Source of the DNA: Thermoproteota archaeon
GTDB taxonomy: Archaea > Korarchaeota > Korarchaeia > Korarchaeales > Korarchaeaceae
Assembly (NCBI GenBank): GCA_027491435.1
Contig: JAOZFG010000035.1
Coordinates: forward strand, 62,001 to 126,000
Direction of reading: 5' to 3'
Length of the DNA: 64,000 nt
Part shown: piece by piece, positions 56,803-64,000 of the stretch
Layout: each line of letters starts with the position of its first letter
How positions within the stretch are numbered: position 1 is the stretch's first letter
The notes under the pieces: generated by a model
What the model was told of the DNA's origin: nothing
The model's input: the letters and a program-made list of their open reading frames with translations, nothing else
The model's database searches: none
Made by a program: the position numbers and the translations under genes

Positions 56803-58205
56803 AGGAGCTTGAGCTTACTCAACCTATTTCTTGGCTTGACGGCGTTGATCCCAGGACTGGCAGGATAATTCAGGAGGGACATCCCCAGAGGGGGCAGTCC
56901 ATAGCTGGCAAGGTCCTGAGGATTCCCCACTCCTCAGGGTCCACGGTAGGGGCCTACATATTTTTCGCTTTGAAGGAGTACGGGACAGCCCCGGCCAAGA
57001 TAATACTGAAGAAGGCTGACAGCGTGACCATTTCAGCTGAATTAGCTGGCATTCCCGTGGAGATAGAGGGGGGCAAGGAGGTCAGGCTCGATGCTGAAGT
57101 CCCCGAGGAGTTCAAGAGATTCCTTGAGAGGGAGGCCTCCATAGTCGGAGCTGAGGAGTTCGTTAGAGTGAGATCCGTTCACGTCAGCGGGGTGTCTTAC
57201 GCCACCATCGGGGATTGGGGGAGGAAGTGGTTATCTAGGATAAGCGAGAGGGCTAAGGCCAAGGTGATTGCCACTTCCAATCCAGCCGGAATGGACATCT
57301 TGAATTGGAGGGAAATGGGGGTTCCAGAGGACTTCTCTAGGGGCCAGCTGGAGATAGTTGAATACCTGACGAGGATGGGGGTGATGCCCTCCCTGACCTG
57401 CACCCCATATTTAGCGGGCAACCTTCCCAGGAGGGGAGATCACATATCGTGGGGGGAGTCCAGCGCCGTTGCCTTCGCTAACAGCGTAATCGGCGCGAGG
57501 ACCAATAGGGAGGGAGGGGTGAAGACTATAGTGGCGGCCGTAACTGGATTAACTCCCAAGTACGGGATGCATTTGGATGAGAACAGGTTACCCAACTTGA
57601 GGGTTGAGGTTAGCTCCGAGGGATGGAGCTACCTGGATTACACGCTACTTGGATACCTTACAGGAGAAGAGAGCCCGTCTAGCGTCCCTTGTTACACGAT
57701 AACAGGGGAGCTAGATGATATAAAGGGTTTAGGGGCAGGAGGCGCTGCCTCCGGATCAATAGAGATGTTTCACTTGGGCTCCTGTCCAGTAGGCAGGACG
57801 CTGAGGTTCTCTCAAAAGGACTTGGAGGAGCTCAGGGAGAGGATGAGCTCCTTCGATGGCGGAACCGACCTCGTGGTAATAGGATGTCCTCACCTGTCCC
57901 TAAACCAGTTGAGGGAGATCTCCCTCAACCTACTGGGCAGAAAGGCGAAAGTGCCCTTCTGGTTGTACACCTCAAGGGCCGCTTTAGCCCAACTTCCCAG
58001 GTCCACTTTAGCCTCTCTGGAGAGGGCAGGCGTGAAAGTCTGGGCCGACACGTGCATGGTCGTCTCTCCTCTGGAAAGGATGGGCATCAGGAAGGTGACC
58101 ACAAACTCAGCGAAGGCGGCCAAATACTTGAGAAGTCTGAGGGGTTTAGACGTGGAGCTGTTGAGAATTAAAGAAATTGTAGAGAGGTACACTAGTCCAG
58201 CTTGA
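56799..58205 (+). CDS. Aconitase X, small-subunit and large-subunit domains fused (probable phosphomevalonate dehydratase)
   Basis: 468 residues. The first 110 or so residues match the AcnX small subunit: [56 protein letters not shown]. The rest matches the large subunit (DUF521): [65 protein letters not shown], with iron-sulfur Cys candidates in TCTPY, IGCPHLS and WADTCMVVS. In archaea, separate small and large AcnX proteins make up phosphomevalonate dehydratase, a step of the archaeal mevalonate pathway. Here they are one chain. A prenyl synthase in the same window is consistent with lipid synthesis. It overlaps trpB2 by 14 bases, convergently. Confidence 0.85.
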   Translation: MKELELTQPISWLDGVDPRTGRIIQEGHPQRGQSIAGKVLRIPHSSGSTVGAYIFFALKEYGTAPAKIILKKADSVTISAELAGIPVEIEGGKEVRLDAEVPEEFKRFLEREASIVGAEEFVRVRSVHVSGVSYATIGDWGRKWLSRISERAKAKVIATSNPAGMDILNWREMGVPEDFSRGQLEIVEYLTRMGVMPSLTCTPYLAGNLPRRGDHISWGESSAVAFANSVIGARTNREGGVKTIVAAVTGLTPKYGMHLDENRLPNLRVEVSSEGWSYLDYTLLGYLTGEESPSSVPCYTITGELDDIKGLGAGGAASGSIEMFHLGSCPVGRTLRFSQKDLEELRERMSSFDGGTDLVVIGCPHLSLNQLREISLNLLGRKAKVPFWLYTSRAALAQLPRSTLASLERAGVKVWADTCMVVSPLERMGIRKVTTNSAKAAKYLRSLRGLDVELLRIKEIVERYTSPA

Positions 58206-59487
58206 GGACTTGCTTGTACCCCTCTAGGTCGAGGAGACCATGTCCTGAGTAGTTAAATAGGATCACCTTCTCTTTACCATCTTCTTTAGCTTTTAAGGCC
58301 TCATCTATGGCTGCCTTTACGGCATGAGCTGTCTCAGGAGCTGGTATTAGCCCCTCAACTTTAGCAAAAAGCGATGCTGCCTTGAAGACGTCCTCCTGCG
58401 GGTAAGCCACTGATCTTATCACCCCCTTGTTCTTCAGCAGGCTGACGGTGGGGGCCGCTCCGTGGTACCTGAGCCCGCCCGCGTGTATGGGCGGAGGAAC
58501 GAACTTATGGCCTAAGGTGTACATTTTTATCAAGGGGGTCGTCTCGGCCGTGTCCCCGAAGTCGTACCTGTATTCCCCGTTGGTAAGGGAAGGTGAAGCT
58601 GTGGGCTCCACCGCTACCACATCGTAGTTATCCCTGCCCTCAAGTATGTCCCTTATGAACGGGAAGACTAGCCCGGCGAAGTTGCTACCCCCTCCCACGC
58701 TTCCTATTAGGACGTCTGGCTTTTCGTCAATTGCTTCCATCTGCTTCTTAGCCTCAATCCCTATGACGGTCTGATGGAGTAAGACGTGATTCAGCACACT
58801 GCCCAGAGCGTACTTAGTCTTCTCGTCCTTTAACGCTGCCTCTATGGCTTCGCTTATCGCTATCCCCAGGGATCCCGGGTGTTCTGGATCCTCTTTTAAG
58901 AACTTCCTACCTACCTCAGTTAGCTCGCTGGGAGAGGGGACTACGTTAGCCCCGTAGAGCTTCATCACGTACTTCCTGTAGGGCTTCTGCATGTAGGATA
59001 CCCTGACCATGAAGACTAAGGCTTCAAGCCCGTTCATGGCCGTGGCGTAAGAGAGGGCGCTTCCCCACTGACCAGCTCCCGTCTCGGTGGTCAGCCTCTC
59101 CAGCCCCTCTTTAGAAGCGTAGTAGGCCTGAGCCAGCGCTGTGTTTAGCTTGTGGCTCCCGGTAGGGGACAAATCCTCCCTCTTGAAGTATATCTTTGCT
59201 GGCGTTCTCAGGTACTCCTCCAACCTCTTAGCCCTATACAAGGGAGTTGGCCTGCCTATTCTTAAGTAAAGCTCCCTTAGCTCGTCAGGTATTCTGATCT
59301 CCTTCTCTTTTGAGAACTCTTGGTCAACGCACTCCTTCACGAAGAGGGGGTAGAATGCCTCGGGTCCTAATGGCTCCTTGGTAGCGGGGTGCAACGGGGG
59401 CGGCAGGTCAGGCAGGTCAGCCACGATATTGTACCAGAACCTGGGAACTTCATCCTTTGGAAGGTCCACTCTGAGGGCTCCGGTCAT
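58192..59487 (-). CDS. trpB: Tryptophan synthase beta chain 2 (TrpB2)
   Basis: 431 residues. Joins indole and serine to tryptophan, or recycles free indole. It has the longer TrpB2-type N-terminus ([24 protein letters not shown]). The PLP Lys is in [18 protein letters not shown] near residue 111. [14 protein letters not shown] near 135-148 and the PLP phosphate loop [14 protein letters not shown] near 255-268 are present, with [15 protein letters not shown]. No trpA or other trp gene is adjacent. TrpB2 forms often act without TrpA. A GGAGGTGGTCC ribosome site precedes the ATG, and an unusual leader lies upstream (see the mini-ORF and palindrome). Confidence 0.93.
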   Translation of the reverse strand: MTGALRVDLPKDEVPRFWYNIVADLPDLPPPLHPATKEPLGPEAFYPLFVKECVDQEFSKEKEIRIPDELRELYLRIGRPTPLYRAKRLEEYLRTPAKIYFKREDLSPTGSHKLNTALAQAYYASKEGLERLTTETGAGQWGSALSYATAMNGLEALVFMVRVSYMQKPYRKYVMKLYGANVVPSPSELTEVGRKFLKEDPEHPGSLGIAISEAIEAALKDEKTKYALGSVLNHVLLHQTVIGIEAKKQMEAIDEKPDVLIGSVGGGSNFAGLVFPFIRDILEGRDNYDVVAVEPTASPSLTNGEYRYDFGDTAETTPLIKMYTLGHKFVPPPIHAGGLRYHGAAPTVSLLKNKGVIRSVAYPQEDVFKAASLFAKVEGLIPAPETAHAVKAAIDEALKAKEDGKEKVILFNYSGHGLLDLEGYKQVLKLD

Positions 59488-59615
59488 AGGACCACCTCCA
59501 GACGCTTCAAAGTCGACAGCTGCCCTTCTCCTGAAGGAGAGTTTGCTGCGGTCGTCCTAGGCTCCTTAAAGAGTAGGGCCTGCATCAGGGAGAGGAGCTC
59601 AGGCAGAAAGCCAAA

Positions 59616-59630
59616 CTAGATCCCCCACAT
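59616..59630 (-). other. Mini leader ORF Met-Trp-Gly-Ile-stop before trpB2
   Basis: ATGTGGGGGATCTAG on the minus strand is preceded at 4 bases by AGGAGGTG, an excellent ribosome site, and lies about 20 bases after the predicted transcription start and 128 bases before the trpB2 ATG. It codes only four residues, one of them Trp. It could be a tryptophan-sensing leader peptide or simply a by-product of a good SD. Downstream, TCTCCTTCAGGAGA (59532-59545, either strand) can form a short hairpin. Confidence 0.4.
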
Positions 59631-59643
59631 AGGACACCTCCTG

Positions 59644-59663
59644 GGTGCGTTGCACTACGCACC
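59644..59663 (-). promoter_or_regulatory. Palindrome over the trpB2 transcription start
   Basis: GGTGCGT and ACGCACC (59644-59650 and 59657-59663) form a perfect 7-bp inverted repeat with a 6-base centre. It lies just downstream of the minus TATA CTTTTTAAA (59673-59681), over the expected start of RNA synthesis near 59650. Its position suits a repressor operator; as RNA it would form a stable 5' hairpin. The rest of 59488-59769 holds no gene that I can see. Confidence 0.5.
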
Positions 59664-59672
59664 TCTGTTTTC

Positions 59673-59681
59673 TTTAAAAAG
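59673..59681 (-). promoter_or_regulatory. TATA box for trpB2
   Basis: CTTTTTAAA on the minus strand is centred at about 59677; transcription should begin near 59650, leaving a leader of about 160 bases before trpB2, very long for this genome. Confidence 0.55.
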
Positions 59682-59769
59682 TTTGCGTTCAGGCTGTTTA
59701 GCATTCCTTAAAATAAGGAATACGAACTATACTGTTAACTATTTTTACTATAAGTAGTGAGTAGGGATT

Positions 59770-60033
59770 TTAGTACTCCTCCCCTTCCTCTCCCCAGAAC
59801 TCCTCGGTCTCCCACTCCATCTCTTCTTCCTCTTCCCAGATGTCCTCGTCTTCCCTCCAGGCCTCGTCTTCGATGCCTTCCTCTAAGAGGATAACTTCCT
59901 TAACCTCTCCTCCCTCGATGGTCACCTCGAGCAGAGCTCCGCACTTTGGGCACTGAACTTCCCCCTCGAATTCATCCTCATCGAGGAAGAACTCGTAACC
60001 GCATGACGGGCAGGTTATCTCCGGCACTGTCAA
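59770..60033 (-). CDS. LysW-like zinc-ribbon protein with long acidic tail
   Basis: 87 residues from TTG 60033. Residues 6-40 form a zinc ribbon CPSCGYEFFLDEDEFEGEVQCPKCGALLEV, which resembles the amino-acid carrier LysW/ArgW. The C-terminus is a 45-residue acidic stretch rich in Glu and Trp (AWREDEDIWEEEEEMEWETEEFWGEEGEEY). LysW ends in EDWGE, whose Glu side chain is the attachment point; here a related FWGEEGEEY occurs near the end. No lysX/lysZ/argC genes are adjacent. It may be a carrier or a different zinc-ribbon adaptor. A TATA at 60058-60066 about 29 bases upstream implies a leaderless mRNA. Confidence 0.65.
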   Translation of the reverse strand: MTVPEITCPSCGYEFFLDEDEFEGEVQCPKCGALLEVTIEGGEVKEVILLEEGIEDEAWREDEDIWEEEEEMEWETEEFWGEEGEEY

Positions 60034-60057
60034 CCCCGGGATGCTGAGGAGCCACCC

Positions 60058-60066
60058 ATATATAAG
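60058..60066 (-). promoter_or_regulatory. TATA box for the LysW-like gene
   Basis: CTTATATAT on the minus strand is centred about 29 bases before TTG 60033 and shows a close fit to the archaeal TATA consensus. The other bases between 60034 and 60206 hold no recognisable gene or RNA. Confidence 0.55.
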
Positions 60067-60206
60067 CTTTCGTGAAGGGTTAGCTCTCTCTGAGGGTCTT
60101 TGTAAAGATGTAGGGGGCCCTTAAGACCATGTCGGGGACGCAACGATTATATCTGGAGTAACTCTCTGTCCATTGGCGTCCGGCGGGAGGGCAGGGATCT
60201 GCAGAG

Positions 60207-60902
60207 ATGCTAGCTCTAGGGGTCTCCGACGTCCATTCCCCAATATGGCTGAGAGAGTTGCAGGAAGAGGTCTCCAAGTGGGAGGACAAGGGCGTAGACC
60301 TCGTGCTCGTGGCCGGCGATTTAACCAATAAGGGGAATGTGGTTTATTATAGGAAGGCTATAAAAGTCCTTCTAAGGCTTGGCGCTAAAATAGTGGCAGT
60401 CTTTGGCAACGATGAATATGAGGAGGTGAAGGACAGGATAAGGAGGGATAACCCGGAGGTTATCTTCTTAGAAGATGAGTCGGTGATCTTGGAGCTAGGC
60501 GGAATGGAGGTCGGCATAGTGGGCTCTAAGGGGAGCTTGGAAACCCCCACCTCATGGCAGAGGAGGCACATCCCTGGAATAGAAGAAATTTATGAGGAAA
60601 GGGTAAACTTGGTGGGAGAGCTCTTGAGAGGACTTAAGTCCGACCTCAGGATATTGCTAACCCACTACGCCACCACCAGAGAAACCATGAGGGGTGAGAA
60701 TCCCAAGATATACAGGTTCCTAGGTCATAGGGGATATGAGAGGTACTTCAGGGAGGGGCTCGTCGACGTGGCAGTCCACGGCCACGTGCACAACGGAACG
60801 AAGGTTGCTAAGGTTGGAGGCACGATCGTTTATAACGTGGCGTTTCCACTTTGGAGGACCCTGGTGAAGATAGAGTATGGAGGGCTACAGCCCTTCTTCT
60901 AG
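60207..60902 (+). CDS. Calcineurin-like metallophosphoesterase
   Basis: 231 residues. Metal ligands are visible in order: GVSDVHSP near residue 6 (Asp and His), LVAGDLTNKG near 35 (GD motif), VFGNDEYEEV near 67 (GNxE-like), LLTHYATT near 150 and VAVHGHVHNGTKV near 190 (GHVH). The family includes nucleases and phosphatases; this one is longer than YfcE and closer to the DNA-repair exonuclease-like group, but the substrate is unknown. The end overlaps the convergent DHH gene by 4 bases. Confidence 0.85.
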   Translation: MLALGVSDVHSPIWLRELQEEVSKWEDKGVDLVLVAGDLTNKGNVVYYRKAIKVLLRLGAKIVAVFGNDEYEEVKDRIRRDNPEVIFLEDESVILELGGMEVGIVGSKGSLETPTSWQRRHIPGIEEIYEERVNLVGELLRGLKSDLRILLTHYATTRETMRGENPKIYRFLGHRGYERYFREGLVDVAVHGHVHNGTKVAKVGGTIVYNVAFPLWRTLVKIEYGGLQPFF

Positions 60903-61867
60903 TAGTTGGATTTGAGAAATTCGATTAACTTATCAGCCGGGCCCTTTATAAGCCCTATCAGGCAGAGGACCCTCTCGAGAGGGGAAAGGTTCAGCTTACC
61001 CCCGCAGGCGTAAGGATGACCTCCTCCGTCGAACTTCCTGCAGGCCACGCTCAGGTCTTGCCCTCCAACTCCTCGGTAGAGGGAGAACCTGACGCAGTTG
61101 TACAGCACCAGAACGAAGTCCACCGGCCTAGCCTCCACCAACCTTTTGGAGGCCTGTGAGCCCGGCCCTCCTCTTGGCCTGAAGTCTATAACGGCGAACT
61201 CTTTACCTGAGGCCGTTCTGTAGAACTTGACCCTGAAAAGGGCTTCCTTTATCCTCTCCTCGTCCCTCTCCATTAATTCCCTAGCCCTCTCCTCCACCTC
61301 AGCTGTGACTATCTCCCCATTTAACAGGTTCTCAGCCACCTTTCTGAGCCATTTACTTCCCCTGCAAACTGTTGCCAGTATTTTGCTCTCCCTTAAGGAG
61401 TAAGTCGCCGTATCGGCGTCGTTAGCAAGTTCCACGAGTTTAGGTATTATGTGGTCTCCGTCAAACACTTCATAGACGAGTTGAGCGGCGCTGGGAGCTG
61501 GCCTAACTATGAAGTTGACCCCGGGCACGTTGACCTCCGGCCACCTGTGGTGATCTATCCAGGTGATCTTCCACCCCTTAGACACCATCTTAACGAGGGC
61601 CCTTTCCACTTTATCCCTGTTGGAGTCATTTACCCCTATGTCGGTGACGTATAGCTCCCTTCCACTGGCGTGGGCGAGGGATTCAAGCACTTGGTGTATC
61701 TTCCTGGGGGTTGAGAACAGTAGAAGCCCGTCCCCCAACTTCTTTCTGAGCACTACGTAGCTGACCACGCCGTCTAAGTCCGTATGGGTTATAAAAATTC
61801 TGGAGGGAAGTGTCCCCAGAATCGACTTAAGCTTAAGCTTCAGAAGCCAGGCTTGATATTTCATCAA
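60899..61867 (-). CDS. DHH/DHHA1-family phosphoesterase
   Basis: 322 residues. All DHH motifs are intact: IFITHTDLDGVVSYVVL near residues 24-40 (motif I), LYVTDIGVND near 72 (motif II), WIDHHRWPEV near 103 (DHH) and the DHHA1 GGGHPYACGG near 286. Members cut short RNA oligonucleotides, cyclic dinucleotides or single-stranded DNA. This is the functional counterpart of the degenerate DHH protein at 4003. Its start overlaps glyS by 35 bases, the two being on the same strand in different frames. Confidence 0.87.
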   Translation of the reverse strand: MMKYQAWLLKLKLKSILGTLPSRIFITHTDLDGVVSYVVLRKKLGDGLLLFSTPRKIHQVLESLAHASGRELYVTDIGVNDSNRDKVERALVKMVSKGWKITWIDHHRWPEVNVPGVNFIVRPAPSAAQLVYEVFDGDHIIPKLVELANDADTATYSLRESKILATVCRGSKWLRKVAENLLNGEIVTAEVEERARELMERDEERIKEALFRVKFYRTASGKEFAVIDFRPRGGPGSQASKRLVEARPVDFVLVLYNCVRFSLYRGVGGQDLSVACRKFDGGGHPYACGGKLNLSPLERVLCLIGLIKGPADKLIEFLKSNY

Positions 61868-63371
61868 GAGAGGACCCTGCCAGGAACTTCCTTACAGCAT
61901 CAGGCAGATCCTTAACCTCCACTCTGACCTGCCTCATTGTGTCCCTGTCCCTGAAGGTTACGGTGTCATCTTCAAGGGTCTGGTGATCCACAGTAACGCA
62001 TATTGGTGTGCCTACCTCGTCCATCCTCCTGTACCTCTTGCCTATGCTGCCGGACTCATCGTAGAAGGCGTAGAACCCTTGCTCAATTAGCTGTCTGTAT
62101 ATCTCCCTAGCCCTCTCCGGCAATCCATCTCTCTTGAGAAGGGGAAACACGGCCACTTCAATTGGGGCTATGTGCCTGGGAAGCTGAAGCCAAACCCTCT
62201 CCTCATCCTCCCTGTAGGCAAGCATCAGCTCGTGGAAGATCACCCTGTCCAGGCCTATGGAGGGTTCGTACATGTGAGGGATCACCTTAACACCCCTATC
62301 GGTCATAACGCTTAGGTCCTTACTGGAAACCCTCATGTGCCCCTTGACGTCATAATCGGTCCTGTAAGCGTTGTTCACCAGTTCAACCCACCCCAGGTCT
62401 TCAGTGTAGACCTCCAGATCCCAATGGGCCAAAGCGTAGTGGGCCTTCTCCCCCTCTATCAATTCCCTGTACCTTAACCTGTCCAAGGGAAAGCCCAGAG
62501 TTTCATTGAAGAACTTCTGTACCCTAGCCAACCAGTAGGTTATCAGCGGGTTTATAGTGTAGCCGGTCTCAAGCCCCTCCCTAACAGTCATTTCAGTTAT
62601 ATTACCAGTTTCCCTGTCCTCCCTCTTGAGGAACCTTATCTTGTAGTCCATCAGGGGTTTCAACTTCTCCTCATACTTGCTCTGATCCTCTGGATCGAAG
62701 AATATGTGGAGCTCCAATTGCTGAAACTCCCTCATCCTGATGAGGGTCCTCCTTGGGGAGATCTCGTTCCTGAAAACCCTGCCTACCTGGGCGAGTATAA
62801 AAGGGAGCTTCCCTCTCATGACCATAAAGGAGGTCTTAAACTCGACTACGCTCCCTTGAGTGGTCTCAGGCCTTAAAGCCGCGTTTGGCTCTTCGGCTTC
62901 GGCTCCCACGGCTACGGTAAACATTAGGTTGAACTGTTTTATCTCGGTCCAGTCGAAGGCTCCACACTTGGGACACCTGATCCTGTTTTCCAGCACCAGC
63001 TTCAAGAGCTCTTCATCGGACATGCCTTCTAGGTTTTCCTCTATGCCTAAAGTTTCCTCTATTAACTTATCAACCCTGAACCTGGTGTGGCACCTCTTAC
63101 ACTCTATCAGCCTATCGAAGAAATGCTTTAGGTGGCCAGAGGCTTCGAACACCTTTATCGGCAGTATATGAGGGGTCTCTATCTCGTGAGCTCCTTCAGG
63201 GAGGACCAAGTTCATCCTCCAAAGCTTAATTATCTTCTCTTTCATTCTCAGGCCCAAAGGCCCATATACGTAGAAGCCTGCAGGCGCTCCCGGGTAGAGC
63301 TCCCTAGAGGAAGGCCAGAAGAACCCTCTCCTGAAGGCCAAGTCCACTACCTTGTCATAGATCTGCTGCAT
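61833..63371 (-). CDS. glyS: Glycyl-tRNA synthetase (archaeal/eukaryotic alpha2 type)
   Basis: 512 residues. Class II enzyme charging tRNA-Gly. It starts YDKVVDLAFRRGFFWPSSRELYPGAPAGFYVYGPLGLRMKEKIIKLW, with a zinc-finger insertion CKRCHTRFRVDKLIEETLGIEE...RIRCPKCGAF near 88-145. Motif 2 is VGRVFRNEISPRRTLIRMREFQQLELHIFF, motif 3 is EPSIGLDRVIFHEL, and the C-terminal anticodon-binding domain has HIAPIEVAVFPLL, RYRRMDEVGTPICVTVDHQTLEDDTVTFRDRDTMRQ. It is part of a minus-strand series PRTase-glyS-DHH with overlaps. Confidence 0.95.
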   Translation of the reverse strand: MQQIYDKVVDLAFRRGFFWPSSRELYPGAPAGFYVYGPLGLRMKEKIIKLWRMNLVLPEGAHEIETPHILPIKVFEASGHLKHFFDRLIECKRCHTRFRVDKLIEETLGIEENLEGMSDEELLKLVLENRIRCPKCGAFDWTEIKQFNLMFTVAVGAEAEEPNAALRPETTQGSVVEFKTSFMVMRGKLPFILAQVGRVFRNEISPRRTLIRMREFQQLELHIFFDPEDQSKYEEKLKPLMDYKIRFLKREDRETGNITEMTVREGLETGYTINPLITYWLARVQKFFNETLGFPLDRLRYRELIEGEKAHYALAHWDLEVYTEDLGWVELVNNAYRTDYDVKGHMRVSSKDLSVMTDRGVKVIPHMYEPSIGLDRVIFHELMLAYREDEERVWLQLPRHIAPIEVAVFPLLKRDGLPERAREIYRQLIEQGFYAFYDESGSIGKRYRRMDEVGTPICVTVDHQTLEDDTVTFRDRDTMRQVRVEVKDLPDAVRKFLAGSSLDEISSLASEA

Positions 63372-63936
63372 TGGCCCTCACCCAGTCGATTATGACCTTG
63401 GGAACCCCTGCTTCGTTTAAAATTATGTGCTCAATTTCTTTTTCGTTCATCCCCTCAGCCTTTAGCTTTCTGCTTAGATATCTGACAGTTTCCGCATATT
63501 CCCAGAAGTAGACCACCCAGGCGTCGGTCTCCTCCACATAATAGTCAGGTCTGACCTTGCTCCAAGGCTTGAAGTGGAGCGTAGCTACCTTCACTTCTGA
63601 GGCCCCCATATCCTTAACGTGCTGTATTGCCACCAGTAAGCTATCTCCAGTGTCAGCCACGTCGTCGACCAAGAGCACCTTCTCTCCGTCTACTCTGGTG
63701 TTCAGTGGCTCGGTGACCTCAACTATATCCTTGACCTCTAAGGCTGCGTAGTGAGTTATCCTTATCGCCTTGACCTTGTGTACGTCGAGCAGGTCGCTTA
63801 GCAGCCTAGCTACAACCATGCCCCCTCTAAGGATAGGAACCAACAGCGTTGGCCTATAGCCGGACTCTATTATCATGTCGGCTAACCTCATTGAGAGCTC
63901 GAACGCCCTTTCCGGATCCACCCGCAGGAACTTCAT
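63355..63936 (-). CDS. Type I phosphoribosyltransferase
   Basis: 193 residues from ATG 63936, preceded by GGAGGTGTAGAG; ATG 63954 is an alternative. PRPP-binding VLLVDDVADTGDSLLVAI lies near residues 88-105. TLLVPILRGGMVVARLLSDLL near 33-53 is the typical flexible start, and PDYYVEETDAWVVYFWEYAETVRYL follows near 135-159, similar to hypoxanthine-guanine or xanthine phosphoribosyltransferases. The base is not certain. It overlaps glyS by 17 bases. Confidence 0.88.
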   Translation of the reverse strand: MKFLRVDPERAFELSMRLADMIIESGYRPTLLVPILRGGMVVARLLSDLLDVHKVKAIRITHYAALEVKDIVEVTEPLNTRVDGEKVLLVDDVADTGDSLLVAIQHVKDMGASEVKVATLHFKPWSKVRPDYYVEETDAWVVYFWEYAETVRYLSRKLKAEGMNEKEIEHIILNEAGVPKVIIDWVRANAADL

Positions 63937-63938
63937 CT

Positions 63939-64000
63939 CTACACCTCCGGGCATGTACAGGGTATGTTACCGCATTTTGGACAGCCCTTTCCGTACCTGG
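63939..64000 (-). CDS. C-terminal end of a zinc-ribbon protein (partial)
   Basis: At the window edge the minus strand reads RYGKGCPKCGNIPCTCPEV then TAG at 63939-63941, three bases before the phosphoribosyltransferase ATG. The CxxC...CxC cysteines look like a C-terminal zinc ribbon or iron-sulfur element. The stop and the GGAGGTG site are shared with the next gene, so it is likely a real, co-transcribed gene. The rest is outside the window and the family cannot be named. Confidence 0.55.
   Translation of the reverse strand, partial: RYGKGCPKCGNIPCTCPEV

Overview
The window looks like a chromosome segment of a hyperthermophilic archaeon, most likely from the TACK group. The gene mix would suit a korarchaeote, but sequence alone cannot prove that. 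The evidence is archaeal information genes (RadA, archaeal AspRS and GlyRS, a Thg1-family 3'-5' tRNA polymerase, TtuA/Ncs6), archaeal metabolism (four-subunit ferredoxin oxidoreductases, archaeal phosphoglycerate mutase, TrpB2, GGPP-type prenyl synthase, aconitase X), two PAC2 proteasome-chaperone homologues and two ArsA/Get3 ATPases. Arg is mostly AGG/AGA, TTG and GTG starts are common, and TATA boxes lie about 25 bases before many start codons, implying leaderless mRNAs. GGAGGTGAT-type ribosome sites appear inside operons. Coding density is high, with many 1-50 base overlaps.

Layout: 1-6655 holds the end of ileS, aspS, a large surface protein, a degenerate DHH protein, a NifX/NifB-like protein, thg1 and a phosphodiesterase. 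6652-14801 holds a flippase-like membrane protein, a PfkB kinase, tmk, prs, radA, a hexapeptide acyltransferase, a beta-grasp protein with ttuA, and apgM. 14863-22374 holds PAC2, PadR and DUF354 genes, a flavin disulfide reductase, a second PAC2, prohibitin-like and PPC genes, surE and a protein disulfide oxidoreductase. 22444-27682 holds an ECF S component, a pyruvate-type ferredoxin oxidoreductase operon and an MFS transporter.

27814-31150 is the least orderly part: a pilin-like gene, an HTH regulator facing a LEA-like protein across a promoter with 9-bp repeats, yjbQ, then about 1.4 kb without an intact gene. That stretch holds a decayed AbrB-VapC toxin-antitoxin operon carrying three frameshifts. 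31153-38125 has a large orphan acidic protein, nicotinamidase, a methyltransferase, AIM24, the asd-lysC-wHTH aspartate operon with two 15-bp operator-like repeats, and an intact VapBC pair.

38311-50483 holds a CstA transporter, a small conserved protein with two tandem ArsA/Get3 paralogues (the second apparently lacking its catalytic Asp), an FdhD homologue lacking its CxxC, Yip1 and RDD-SpoIIM membrane proteins, a prenyl synthase, a KaiC-like ATPase, a nucleotide-sugar dehydrogenase, a class II aldolase and a rhomboid protease. 50601-53513 is a 2-oxoglutarate-type ferredoxin oxidoreductase operon. 53547-64000 holds coaD, a HAD hydrolase, a SIS protein, an M42 peptidase, a fused aconitase X, trpB2 with a tiny Trp-containing leader ORF and a promoter palindrome, a LysW-like zinc ribbon, a metallophosphoesterase, an intact DHH phosphoesterase, glyS, a phosphoribosyltransferase and the tail of a zinc-ribbon gene.

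No tRNA, rRNA, CRISPR array or intact insertion sequence was recognised. The observations most worth checking are the radA start at an ATA codon, the trpB2 leader, the unequal ArsA/Get3 pair, the decayed toxin-antitoxin operon, and the operator-like repeats before lysC and cstA.
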